NCBI GenBank assembly: GCA_032622095.1
Contig: CP136066.1
Coordinates: 155,949,152 to 156,013,151, forward strand
Length of the DNA stretch: 64,000 nucleotides
Reading direction: 5' to 3'
DNA from: Siphonodentalium dalli
Taxonomy: Eukaryota > Mollusca > Scaphopoda > Gadilida > Siphonodentaliidae
Shown here: one piece after another, positions 1 to 10,489 of the stretch
How positions within the stretch are numbered: position 1 is the first letter of the stretch
How the letters are laid out: every line of letters starts with the position of its first letter
Program-made: the position numbers and the translations under genes
The notes under the pieces: generated by a model
What the model saw: only the letters and a program-made list of their open reading frames with translations
The model's database searches: none
What the model was told of the DNA's origin: nothing

Positions 1-166
1 AAGAAAGCTGCTTTATTACGCCCTCGGGTGTATACTATCCTAGAGATTCTAGATAGCTGTGGTTAGCTGGGCGTTTTATTTATATATAATGGGGTTTTCC
101 GGTTGTTTAATTGGGACGCATTAAACTTGTCGTCGAACTCGTATCTTCTATATCTATAATTGCAAA

Positions 167-190
167 TGTCTGTCTGTCTGTCTGTCTGTG
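167..190. repeat. (TGTC)n microsatellite
   Basis: About six uninterrupted TGTC units sit in the left part of the tandem repeat block. A simple tetranucleotide tract with no other function visible. Confidence 0.9.
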
Positions 191-1873
191 TTCTATAGAA
201 ATTCACAGGGGACCACCTAGATGGCACAAAAGGGGTCTAATAGGGGTAACTTTTTACGAGAAAGATAATGGCGAGGGTTAGAATTTTCTAAAGTGACACC
301 GTTGTTGTCAGGGGCAGAAAAGGGGGAGGGGCAGAAAAAAATTTGTCGCCGATTGCCACCAAACTTATATATAATCATCCCCGCAATATGAGGAATCTAA
401 TGGTGTGGTTTAAATCTGTCAAAAGTCGCACCGTTCGCGTCAGGGATGCCCGGAAGGGGAGAGGGGCACCAAAATTTATCAAAATAATTTTAGCGCCGAA
501 TTCCACCAAATTGATACACATTCTTCTGAGATCTTCTCCATGATACAAGGAATCTTATTGTGTGATTTAAAGACGCCAAATTGGTGTCGTTGGATGAGAG
601 ATTTGGGGGCGGTGGGTGGGTACTAAATCTGATAAGAATTGGTTTAGTCGCCGATTGCCACGAAACTTCATTCATCCAAATTCCGAAACAAATTCATCCC
701 CATGGTATGAGGTGTCTAATGGCGTGGCTTAAAGCTGTCAAAAGTGGCGTCATTCGAGTTAGGGGTGCACTGACAGGGAGAGGGGCACCAAAATTGATAC
801 ACAATATTTTTAGCGCCATTTCCACCAAATTGATACAAATTCTTATGCATGATATGAGGAATCTAATCGTGTGATTTTAAAGACGTCATATTGGTGCTGC
901 TTTGGTGAGAGATCTGGGTGGGGTGGTGTGGGCACTAAATTTGATAAATATTTGTTTAGTCGCGGATTAGCACCAAACTTACAAATAATAATCTCCATGA
1001 TATCAGGAGTGGTTTAAAGATGTCAAAAGTGGGGCCATTCGAGCCAGGGGTGCCTAGAGGGTGGGAGGGACACACACGTTGATAAACAATATGTTTAGCG
1101 CCGATTTCCACCTGATTGATACATATTCTTCTTCGTGATACGAATAATCTAATCGTGTTGTTTAAATGCGCCAAATTGGTGCCTTTTGGGTGAGAGATAT
1201 GTAATGGTGGCCCTAAATTTGATACAAATTTGTATACTCGCCAATTTTCATAAATTTGATATATATTCATCTCTATAATGAGTGTAAGTGTGTGGTTTAA
1301 TGATGTCAAAAGTGGCGCCGCTTGAGTCCGAAATAGGGACGGGAGGGTCACCAAAAATTATAAAAATATGTTTAGTGCCAATTACCATCAAACTCATACA
1401 CGTTCTTCTCAAATGATACAATGAATCAAATATTTGCTAATATATGTCTGTGTTCTATATATAACTTTAAGGGTACAATCGATATGGCACCAAGGCGGTC
1501 TAACAGGGGTAACTTTTTACGAGTAAGATAACGGTGCGGGTTAAAAGTTTCTAAAGTGACGTTGTTGGTATCAGGGGAGGGGCTATTTTAGCGCAGATTT
1601 CGACCAAATTGATATATTATTCTTCTCCGTGATACGAGGAATATAAACGTGTGATTTAAAGACGTGAAGTTGGTGCCGTTTGTGTGAGAGATTGGGGGGG
1701 GGGGGGGTATTAACTATGATAAGAATTTGTTTAGTTGCCGATTACCATCAAACTTATGTATAATCATCTCCATTATATAATGCATGCATGAGTCTAATAG
1801 ACGTGGTTTAAATATGATAAAAGTGACGCGGTTCAAGTCATGCATGAGGGGAGTTGCACCAAAGTTGATACAT

Positions 1874-1990
1874 AGATAGAACCACATGAGTGTCTGGATT
1901 TTGACGAAATTATCGCACGAGAGGGATCGCGTTCCGCTAACAAATCGAGTGCGATAATTCGTCAAAATCCAGATATTCATGCGGTTCTAT
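1874..1990. repeat. Hairpin / MITE-like inverted repeat
   Basis: Two arms of about 45 nt, starting 'atagaaccacatgagtgt' on the left and ending 'atgcggttctat' on the right, are near-perfect reverse complements. They include a shared core reading 'ctggattttgacgaa' and are separated by a loop of about 23 nt. A compact foldback like this is typical of miniature TIR elements or their solo remnants. It interrupts the ~300-bp tandem repeat, so it arrived later. Confidence 0.75.
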
Positions 1991-3607
1991 TTTTATTACA
2001 TATCTCCGTATCATAGTAAGTTGACTCACAATCGTTCATCTCCGGTACAGAAGTGTGAATTTAATTGAGTTTTAACGGCATATTAGGGTTAACGCAACAA
2101 TCAGACAGGGGCCCGTCTATCCGCGAGTGAACTTGAACCGCGCAAAGGTGTTAATTGGGTTTTCCCAGATATTCCAAAAATATAACCCAATCAGCGCGTT
2201 GCGATTTCGGCAAGTGGGTTGTCGCCCTTGCGTTGAAAAGTTGAAAAAGTCAAAATAGTAACGGCGAGAGCCAGTCTAACAACACTGAATGAAATAGTTC
2301 CGTCGACAGATTGCACTAGTGCGATTTTGAGAATTATCACACGCCTGGAACGTCGTGCGATCGTGCGAATTACGTTGATAGATATGTAATAACAATATAT
2401 TTAGCACTGACTCCACCAAATTCATGCACGTTCTTCTCTTATGATATGATGAATTAAATCACATTTGGGGTCGTTTGGGTCATGGATGGCGAGAGGAGAT
2501 TCACTAGCATATATAAGATTGTTCAATTCGCCGATATCCAACAAAGTTATATATAGTCATTTCCCAGGCCATCTCCATGTCGTTCTAAGGAGTTTTTGGC
2601 ATTCCAATTTCACAATCTCGACAAATGGTGACCGAATTAAGTCACTTGAACAATTATATCTTCTCAACTGTCATATTTATATGGGGATGGAAATCAGGGA
2701 ATTACTATAATGATCTAGCAACACAGATACATATAAGAAAGCATTAAAAGTATATTTATATCAATCTATTTAAGATATACATATATTCATTCAAACTGAG
2801 GGACCTTGAATCGTCAGAGGATTGCATATTAGAATGGCTCATGTATATATTATAACACGATTGAGTCTGTCCCATTCAATATAGTTTCCACCAAAAAAGT
2901 TACAATTGTCAAGAGATATGGAAATGTAGAGCAGGCCTGTTCAAAAATAGTGGTCACAATGTGCAGTCAAATATGGTTACTTCTGAGATAAAGGAAAACG
3001 CAGTCCTTAGCACATGACTTTTCAGGATCCTCCAATAGTGACATCTGACAAGGGTATATATGCCCGATACAGAGGATTTCTTTCATTTTTTACAACATAC
3101 TCATCGCCTAACATAAACAACTCAAAATCTCGCTGTGTCGGGCACATGTAGCTGCTAAACGTGCATAACATCATTTCTTTTAAACTGAAAATGATTAGCC
3201 AGTATATAGCACCAGAACAGAGGAGCATCTGGACATATCTTTAAAATATCTGTATTTTCTTGAAGATATGATAAACTAGATTGATTGATTGATTGATACA
3301 TCTCTATGTAAAACACAATTGTCGTCTTTTATTTTTTCGAACTAATGTGTTTATGATGTTCATGTTTCATGCTAATACGTCTGAAGTATACGCAGTTGTA
3401 AATAAATAAATACTTCTTTATTGGTGGAACGGTTTAAACGTGATAAACAAAATGATAATCGCTCCGACCTGACAAGGTGAGCCACTACTTATATTCCATG
3501 TGTAAGAATCATGTTTTGTGATGCCATTTTGATATAAAATTTATGAGAATACGTGTAACACTTTGAGAGCAAGAGTATTCTCTATTCCCACCAAATATCC
3601 ACAGATG
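1991..3607. other. Intergenic, no gene seen
   Basis: AT-rich sequence with no recognisable exon; the short frames have no family motif. It contains a (GATT)n stretch near 3281-3297 that resembles a SINE or LINE tail, and an A/T-rich segment at 3400-3420 that would lie 3' of the minus-strand retrotransposon fragment next door. Confidence 0.5.
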
Positions 3608-4110
3608 GTTTCACACCACTTTAACCTGGGCAACGCCGGGTAACTCTGCTAGTTTTATATAATAGAAGAATGAGTCTATGTATATTTTGAATTGATCGAG
3701 TGTTGGAGCCTCAACAGCGAAGTCTGGCAGAGAGTTCCAGCTATTTACCACCCTCTGCGTGAAGAAATATTTTCCTATGGCCTTGATAACAATGGACATC
3801 TATAGCTTTTTATTATGTCCTCTTGTTCTTCCTGATGAATGTCTTTCTAATATGTCAGAGGCATTGATATTGTAATGACCATTCAACAGTTTATATACCT
3901 CGATTAGATCTCATCTAAATATTCAATATTTGAAAGACATCAGATTGAGTCTTATCATTCGGTCTCGGTAGCATAGAGTTTTGATTTGACGAACTAGTTT
4001 CGTTGCTTTTCTTTGTATTTCTCTAACACAATGCTTTGATATTTGTGATGTGGGCTCCATGCAGAGTTACAGTATTCGATGATAGGTCTGACCATGCTTA
4101 TGTAGAGCGA
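3608..4110 (-). pseudogene. Non-LTR retrotransposon, RT C-terminal remnant
   Basis: Read on the minus strand in shifting frames, this stretch gives the conserved tail of many CR1/Jockey-like animal non-LTR retrotransposon polyproteins. It runs 'EYCNSAWSPHHK', then an 'EVYKLLNGHYNI' segment, 'TRGHNKKL', and finally 'FFTQRVVNSWNSLP' with the usual APTLDQFK close. An in-frame stop separates the last two motifs and other frames are broken, so it is dead. Only the C-terminal part is present, consistent with 5' truncation during insertion. The family is clear from motif order; the exact clade is not. Confidence 0.8.
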
Positions 4111-5489
4111 TTAGAAAGTGTCGATGTCCAAGTTCGTGAAAGTTCTGTTGACTATGCCGATTATTTGATAATCTTTATTGATTTAGTATATTGTTGGAAG
4201 GCTAATCTGGTCGTGTCAAATTGAGCTATAGCGATGGGATATCTCACAGGACAACACATTTCGGGTTTTCGTGGGGTGTGTATTCGCTGGATGTTTTATA
4301 GTTGCAGTATGTAACTATTATGACCGCGTGAATTGCTTTCGATGTTTAGGTATGAACAATGGCTGGGCCATGCACTCTTGGCGGGAACACAATGCCTCCG
4401 CATTTAGAAGCTTTCTGGTGTGGTGAATGAGAAACCTGCAGTAATAAGCCGCAGTTTTTTTGTAATAATTTGAAGGATTAGTTGTTTTTCTGCGCGAATT
4501 CAAAACTGACAAATTATTTTCGTAAAAGTTTTGTATCTGATGGGAGTTTCAGTTCTTAGTCGTTCATTATATAAGATACGTGTCCATGTATATTAAATGC
4601 CACATTTCACGAAGCTGTACAGCGAGTAGAGCATAATTGCATCGTCATTTTGTTTTGAAGATGTGTGTTTATGCATGATTCAAATAATCATTCCGGTATT
4701 TAAACATTTAAATGGGCATTATTGAAATGAACTCGAATGAAATAACACCACAACCACGTCTGCTGCTGATTTGAGAAAATCAACACTTGTATGCGTCTAT
4801 TATATAGTTGGGATTGAAATAATTATCTCAGACTGTATGACCACGGTATCATTCCAGGACTGTGGATATGGCGATGTGCTTTTGTGCACCTTGCGCACGA
4901 AATTACTAGAATATGTGCATATGTCTTACAATCATCGAAACATCGACGAGTTTACCATGATTTATCACTTTACATGTGAAAAATGGTGTTGAGATATGTT
5001 GTCTACATGCACATATAATGGTCTATTCAATACAACGTACTGCACTATACATGTAACTCATTAACATATCAATCCTATTTTCCTTATGGTTTGGTGTAAA
5101 CTTTGGAGTCGTACTATTTTTCGCTCAGTTTTAAATTCGCGCACCGATCGGTGTGCGAAAAATAGTACTGCGCGAATTTAAATACGAGTAAGGTAGCAGG
5201 GCGACATTACGAAGTTGAACTGAACTATTGGGATACTGTCTAAGTAGAGTCCATATCGACCAGGGAGTAATGGGATCTGAATGAACTAGCCGAAACATAG
5301 ACAGTGACGGGCAGAAACTGTTGTCGAATGCATTTGGGCGAATTGTAGTAGATAATATATCACATGCATGGGCAATTTCTTAACTTTGCTCTATATTGTC
5401 AAAAAACTATCCCTTTGCGTGTGAGATACTAATGTGTATGTATACACGTATGCGGTGCTCCAAAACAATATCAAATAGAACTCGGTAAC
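4111..5489. other. No gene recognised; contains interleaved palindrome
   Basis: The left part (to about 4520) may be more of the decayed retrotransposon, but no motif survives. No further dehydrogenase exon (expected to encode an NNAG motif on the minus strand) was found here. The only ordered structure is the pair of interleaved inverted repeats at 5107-5193. Confidence 0.4.
5107..5193. repeat. Two interleaved inverted repeats (A-B-A'-B')
   Basis: Arm A 'gtactatttttcgc' is followed by arm B 'tttaaattcgcgca', then a short central palindrome 'ccgatcgg', then A' 'gcgaaaaatagtac' and B' 'tgcgcgaatttaaa'. The two stems therefore overlap, so they cannot both form as simple nested hairpins. The topology is pseudoknot-like if transcribed, or could be a rearranged foldback element. 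Confidence 0.7.
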
Positions 5490-5693
5490 CTTTTTGGTCG
5501 CAGATTTTCTCCACTTGAGCCACGCATTCATCGACGCTGGAGTCTTTAGTTATATCGACTTTTATCACCGTGATGCCACCAGGGGTTCTCATTTCCTGAA
5601 GTTTCTTGGAGCCTTCGCTGTCCAAGGACAGACAGCCAGCTAGTACTTTGAATCCGACAGAAGATAGGAATATAGCAGTCTTGTAGCCTATCC
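5490..5693 (-). CDS. SDR dehydrogenase (RDH/17beta-HSD-like), coding exon 2
   Basis: Second coding exon of the dehydrogenase whose first exon is at 8737-8950. The acceptor 'gttgcag' at 5694-5700 joins in phase to the exon-1 donor and completes the Rossmann glycine motif T-G-x-x-x-G-I-G. After it come the alpha-1 helix (YKTAIFLSS), beta-2 (FKVLAGCL) and beta-3, where 'VDIT' carries the Asp expected to contact the cofactor adenine. The exon closes with a helix ending near 'CDQKG', where a GTTACC donor is likely; family members continue with L-W-G-L-V-N-N-A-G. The catalytic Tyr-x-x-x-Lys exons were not found and probably lie beyond the left edge or are missing. Members of this SDR9C-type family oxidise or reduce retinoids and steroids at the ER membrane; the substrate here is unknown. 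Confidence 0.85.
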
Positions 5694-6410
5694 CTGCAAC
5701 AAAATATATTGCAGATAAGACTTTGGGTGATATAATTGAATACTACATATCGAGGTAAATGTGTCCGAAAAGGCCAGGTATACCATGCATATCTATGTGA
5801 GGCCTATATATAGCAGAAACTTTATAACTATTCAGCACAGGTCATTCCATTCATATAGCAATCTTACCCCATATTTTAAATAGCGAACAATTACATGTAT
5901 ATATATGACCGTGTCATGCAAGGTGCTTGTGGCATAATATCAACGTGGCATCCTTCATACATATACCAAAGATATATATCATTCACACCCCGATCAAAAA
6001 TAGCCGCGACACAAGTCTTGACGTAATCTAAATTAAGGGCCATGACTTCAGAAGTAATAGATATGTTACGTGTATATATATTTCCTTCATAATGTCTCAT
6101 AAGGAAACTATTAGATCCAAAGTTGAACGACCGTGACTTTTGGAACTTATTCATACATTCGAAAGATTTGTCAAATATCCAATTGATATTATTGTTAATC
6201 CTTTATTTCCGAATGAGTTCTCTGACGGTTGTGACATACGCAAGAAATTACTTCAACTAGAGGGCAGTTGACAACACATTCTGATATTTGTATGCATAAT
6301 ATGTTAAAAGAAATCATTTCTCAATCCCTTCCAGCAATTCTACTATCTTTATGACCAGTCGGAAATTATCAATAACACCTTGAATGTAGGTAACAACGAA
6401 ATATTTTGAT

Positions 6411-6463
6411 AAAGATGCACACTGGTTATTGCGTCAATCGGTAACAGTAACCAGTGTGCATCG
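6411..6463. repeat. Short hairpin
   Basis: 'gatgcacactggttattg' and 'aacagtaaccagtgtgcatc' are near-perfect reverse complements around a loop of about 13 nt. Likely a solo miniature foldback within the dehydrogenase intron. Confidence 0.7.
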
Positions 6464-7139
6464 TTACGCCAATGTATCTTGTATTGCTACTTTCAACGTG
6501 TTATTGTGAATTCCACACTTCTCGTAAGGGCGTACGGATTGCAGAAAGAGATTTAGAAACGATTTGTCTTAACATATTATGCATAAAATACCAGACCGTG
6601 TTATGAAGTGGCCTCTAGTTTCAGTAGTTTCGTGCGAAATTGAGAGAACTCGTTCGGAAATCTAGCAATAACATCAAGGCGATAATTGACGAAAATTAAA
6701 CGCTGTCCTCTTCTATAGCGAAACCCCTCCACCCGCGGTGGTGACAATCGGGTGTGGACCATTTTCTAGAACGGTTCAGATTTCGGGGTTGTGGGGTCAG
6801 GGGTGGGGTGTTTTAGTGTGTTTCGTGCAGGCTACCCATGTAGTTTGTAGGGGGTATTTGGGGCGGGGCCACCCACCCAGTTTCTAGATGTATTTGGGAC
6901 GGGCCACCCATCCATGGGGTCAAAATAACAGAAACATACATTCTATCAAATGAGGAATAAGTAGGGAATAAGTTTCAAAAGAAACGGTTGTCAAAGTTGA
7001 CACAGTTTTGCATTTTCACTCTAAGGACCATTACGCCTACAACAAATGAATGGACGAAACCCGCTCATGTGCATATATGGCAAGAAACGTGGCCAACAGT
7101 TTGGTCCATGTTCTCGGAGTAAATCTACTTGATGTTTTG

Positions 7140-8010
7140 TTTATGTCTCTCTCCTGTCCCAGTAGAATTAGTTTGTTCCATGTTATCTGATTAGATATAT
7201 ATACGTGTTTTTGTTCTGACTGAGACAAACCAATTTCTAATCTTTTCATATTAAAAATATTATTAATCTATGACGTTTCCTGTCCCCAATAGAAGTTTCT
7301 GGGACAGACCGAGACAGAATAATGTTCAATCGGTTGTTATCTGGGAATCATGGGACAAACTGATTTGACTGGTACATACCGAAACAACCCCATTTCTAAT
7401 CTTTTCATATTAAAAATATTATTTATCTATGACGTTTCCTGTCCCCAATAGAAATGTCTGGGACAGACCGAGACAGAATAATTTTCCATCGGTTGTTATC
7501 TGGGAATCATGGGAAAAACTGATTTGACTGGGACATACCGAGACAAACCAATTTCTAATCTGTTCATAATAAAAAATATTATTTATCTATGATGTTTCCT
7601 GTCCCAGTAGAAAGGTCTGGGACATACCGAGACAGGATAATTTTAAAGCTGTTCTTATTTGGGAACAATGGGACAAACTGATTTGAATGGTACAGACCGA
7701 GAGAAACCAATTTCCAATCTTTTCATATTAAAAATATTATTTATCTATGATGTTTCCTGTCCCAGTAGAAAGGTCTGGGACAATTTTAGACAGGATACTT
7801 TTTAAGCTGTTCTTATTTGGGAACAATGGGACAAACTGATTTGAATGGTACAGACCGAGAGAAACCAATTTCCAATCTTTTCATATTAAAAATATTATTT
7901 ATCTATGATGTTTCCTGTCCCAGTAGAAAGGTATGGGACAGACCAAGGCAGGATAATTTCGAAGTAATTCTTATTTGAGAACCATGGGACAAACTGATTT
8001 GACTGATACA
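7140..8010. repeat. 159-bp satellite, about 5.5 copies
   Basis: The phrase 'gtttcctgtcccagtagaaa' (or its CCCCAATAG variant) recurs at 7275, 7434, 7593, 7752 and 7910, giving steps of 159, 159, 159 and 158 bp. A partial copy begins near 7150. Each unit carries several internal 'tgggaca' / 'gacagaccgagaca' words. The copies are highly alike, so the array is recent or homogenised. It lies in the intron of the dehydrogenase gene. Confidence 0.9.
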
Positions 8011-8736
8011 GTAAACAAAAAGTATCAAGCTACTGTTTGATTTTAGATGCGAAATATATATAATTGGTTACTTCCACTTGCGACGGAATCGCAGACGTGA
8101 GTACGTAAAAATCGTAGATGGAAAGATCATAGGGTAGTCAATCACATGCAAAGTTAACCATGGCTTACGAAAAACTCATCGGCGACGACATCACAATCGT
8201 GTGAACAAACACCAGCTTTGAGGGGATGGTCCCAAAAGACCCCTTCTATCTGTAAACGCCAGTAATTTATGATCATTGAACATTAGTTAATATATAAACC
8301 AAACATGACGCATATACGCGAAAGTGTAATTGAAAGTGATTTGGGGGGCTTTGTGAGCGATCCTAGCCCCTAAACGCCCGGATTGCGAGACTTAAGAAAA
8401 GGATTTTCTGCGATTATTCAAGGGTGATACCAAATCTAGGGCATCAAACCTTATTTGAATTGAAAACCTCTGGGCTCCCGGTCTATATCCACGGTTTTGT
8501 TTGGCCCGATTCCTCCACTTACATTTGAATCGTGGTCGTTCAGTGGCCAATGTGCCTTGATACTCACTTATCAGTTTGATGCACTGAAATTAGTGCACAG
8601 TGTGTCTATAAGCGCTCTGATTTTTCAATGAACCCGCTATATAGCTTGGTTAATTGAAGATTTTTTTTTTTAAGTTGCCATCCATGGCTACCAATGCCGA
8701 TCAAGGCAATTACAGTGTCACCTAGCAGTTATATAC
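8010..8736. other. Intron sequence without recognisable elements
   Basis: Unique-looking AT-rich intronic sequence between the satellite and exon 1 of the dehydrogenase. I see no exon, hairpin or repeat apart from a short T-run near 8660. Confidence 0.4.
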
Positions 8737-8950
8737 CTGAGTCGCACCCCGTTACCAGTACACACTTTCCATCGGGACTAATCTTCTCCGAATGGCGCTC
8801 ATCGAGTATTTTATAACAGCCGTACATTATTCCTACGGCGAGGGCATACATCAGAAACTGGTGAGCCGTCATCAAGTAAGGGATGAAGAAGAGTACAACC
8901 AGGTATGCATACTCGAAGAACTGTAGCCCTAAAATATCCACAAGCGTCAT
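8737..8950 (-). CDS. SDR dehydrogenase (RDH/17beta-HSD-like), coding exon 1
   Basis: ATG at 8950 begins a 71-residue exon ending with a GTATAT donor at 8736. Residues about 10-50 are strongly hydrophobic (for example 'EYAYLVVLFFIPYL' and 'FLMYALAVGIMYG') and look like one or two ER-membrane anchors. A short basic/polar linker follows, then 'GKCVLVTGCDSG', which is beta-1 plus the start of the NAD(P)-binding T-G-x-x-x-G-x-G motif. 'VTGCDSG' is characteristic of the retinol dehydrogenase / 17beta-HSD6 / hydroxybutyrate dehydrogenase branch. A GTG codon precedes the ATG, but the ATG is the sensible start. The gene continues at 5693 on the minus strand. Family assignment is solid; orthology is not determined. 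Confidence 0.87.
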
Positions 8951-9149
8951 CACTCTGGTTTGCTGGTCAATTTATGAATGGTTTCTGTAGATCTATGGAA
9001 GAAAGGGGAACATAATAAACACTGATTAACTTGAGACATTTTAAGAATAAGATAATAAATCTATCTAGGATAAAACGGTGTTCAAACAGACCAATAAACT
9101 TGCGTAACGTAAAGTTCATCGTGCAGGGAAGTAATATGTCGTCAGGCGG

Positions 9150-10020
9150 TTAGACCCGGAATAAATTACTAAATAAGCCGTTTTGATGTCTCAAAATGAG
9201 TGGATTGGTTTGCTGAACAACATATACAAAATCAGCTTTGGGGAAAATTCTCAATTCAACTTGGCGTCCATAATTCCAAATTTGTAATAAATTGAAATAT
9301 ACATTAGCAGTGCTTAGTCGTTAATTGTGAATGCCTGTCCCAATATGGCCGCCAAACTGGACAAAATCGAAAGAAATTTACATTTTGTGAAAAATTGTTT
9401 TAGTTAGTCGTATAATATAGTGAACAAACGCTCGAATTACGCGATGAAGAATGATTACAGAGTATAAGAGAAACTTTTTATTAGAGATGTACGAATTATC
9501 TCTAATTTATCTCACGAGAGAGCAAGCGAAAGCAGGGTCTCATACAACGGTTAAATCTGGACTTTTGTGCGTCTATAACGGAAAAACAACGCAGTTTTAT
9601 TTGTAATGTTTATCTTGGTATATGTGTAATCAAACAGCTAAATGGGATTTAGTATGGATTTAGTGACCTTTTATAGAAGCAGAGATATATATACTCAGAG
9701 CAGTTTCAAGAATGTGACCAATCATTTATTTTAAAATTCACTGCTATAGTACAGTTTGGGAGATATTCATATTACTGGGTAAAATATGTAGATCTAATTG
9801 CACACACTAGCATATCTGCGTAATTCCCATGCCACAATATATCCGCGTATATCGTATAATGACATATTTCGATAACTGATGCAATATAGACAGCCATGTT
9901 GGACGCCATCTTGGATAAAAAGTTTCCCCAAAGCGGATTTTAGATATGTTATACTGAGGACTCTTCTGCGTCTATTGACACCAAAATCGCTTCTATACCA
10001 ATTTATTCCGGGTTAATCCA
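9150..10020. mobile_element. Non-autonomous TIR element, ~870 bp
   Basis: The left end ('ttagacccggaataaatt' ... 'caaaatcagctttggggaaa') is matched in reverse complement by the right end ('tttccccaaagcggatttt' ... 'ccaatttattccgggttaa'). These are diverged terminal inverted repeats of about 100 bp. The interior has no coding frame. Related termini occur at 53690-53930 and 56390-56610, so this is a dispersed family. The target duplication is not clear. Confidence 0.7.
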
Positions 10021-10489
10021 TTATTTCGCGTACCTCGACCATACTAAAGTATGCATTGACTAGTTATCGAGGAAATCTTCAAAGCAATCGAAGATGTGTT
10101 AGATATCCACTGTCCGATTTGACACAATTCATTCGTTCAGATTATGATGCAAATAGAAAGGAGAACATTTGCAATCACCATCATTTAATTGTAAGGAACA
10201 GAAATCATACAAACGCACAAAATCACCCGCCAATTTTACTTTGAAAACTAGCAAAAACGATAATAACCAAACACGCTCTTTATTATATTACCGCTTTCGG
10301 ACGACGGCGGCAAAGACGCTCTTTATTAGATACGATCATTGGAACATACTGTTGATGAACCTTCATCTTTTGACAGTAAATATCTGGCCTCCAACCACCA
10401 TTAATGGGCTCACGCTCGCGTGTTCGGTCTATGTATTTTCTGGTATATAAAACGTACATATTGTGGTTCTGTGATGTTAAATAAGACAA

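Larger units (their letters stand above)
1..2460. repeat. Degenerate ~300-bp tandem repeat block
   Basis: A recurring phrase of the type 'agtcgccgattgccaccaaa' is seen near 345, 647, 957, 1234 and 1733. A second phrase, 'gcgccgatttccaccaaatt', lies about halfway between (near 493, 811, 1099, 1590, 2403). This gives a roughly 300-bp higher-order unit made of two related halves of about 150 bp, with many substitutions and indels. The small open frames here are accidental and differ between copies, so no gene is called. A poly-G run lies near 1693. Confidence 0.7.
5694..8736 (-). other. Intron 1 of the SDR dehydrogenase
   Basis: Intron of about 3.0 kb bounded by GTATAT (8736) and TTGCAG (5694). 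It contains a hairpin at 6411-6463, a GC-richer segment at 6715-6925 with runs of CCACCC/GGGGTGGGG that I cannot assign, and a 159-bp satellite at 7140-8010. No additional exon was recognised. Confidence 0.7.
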
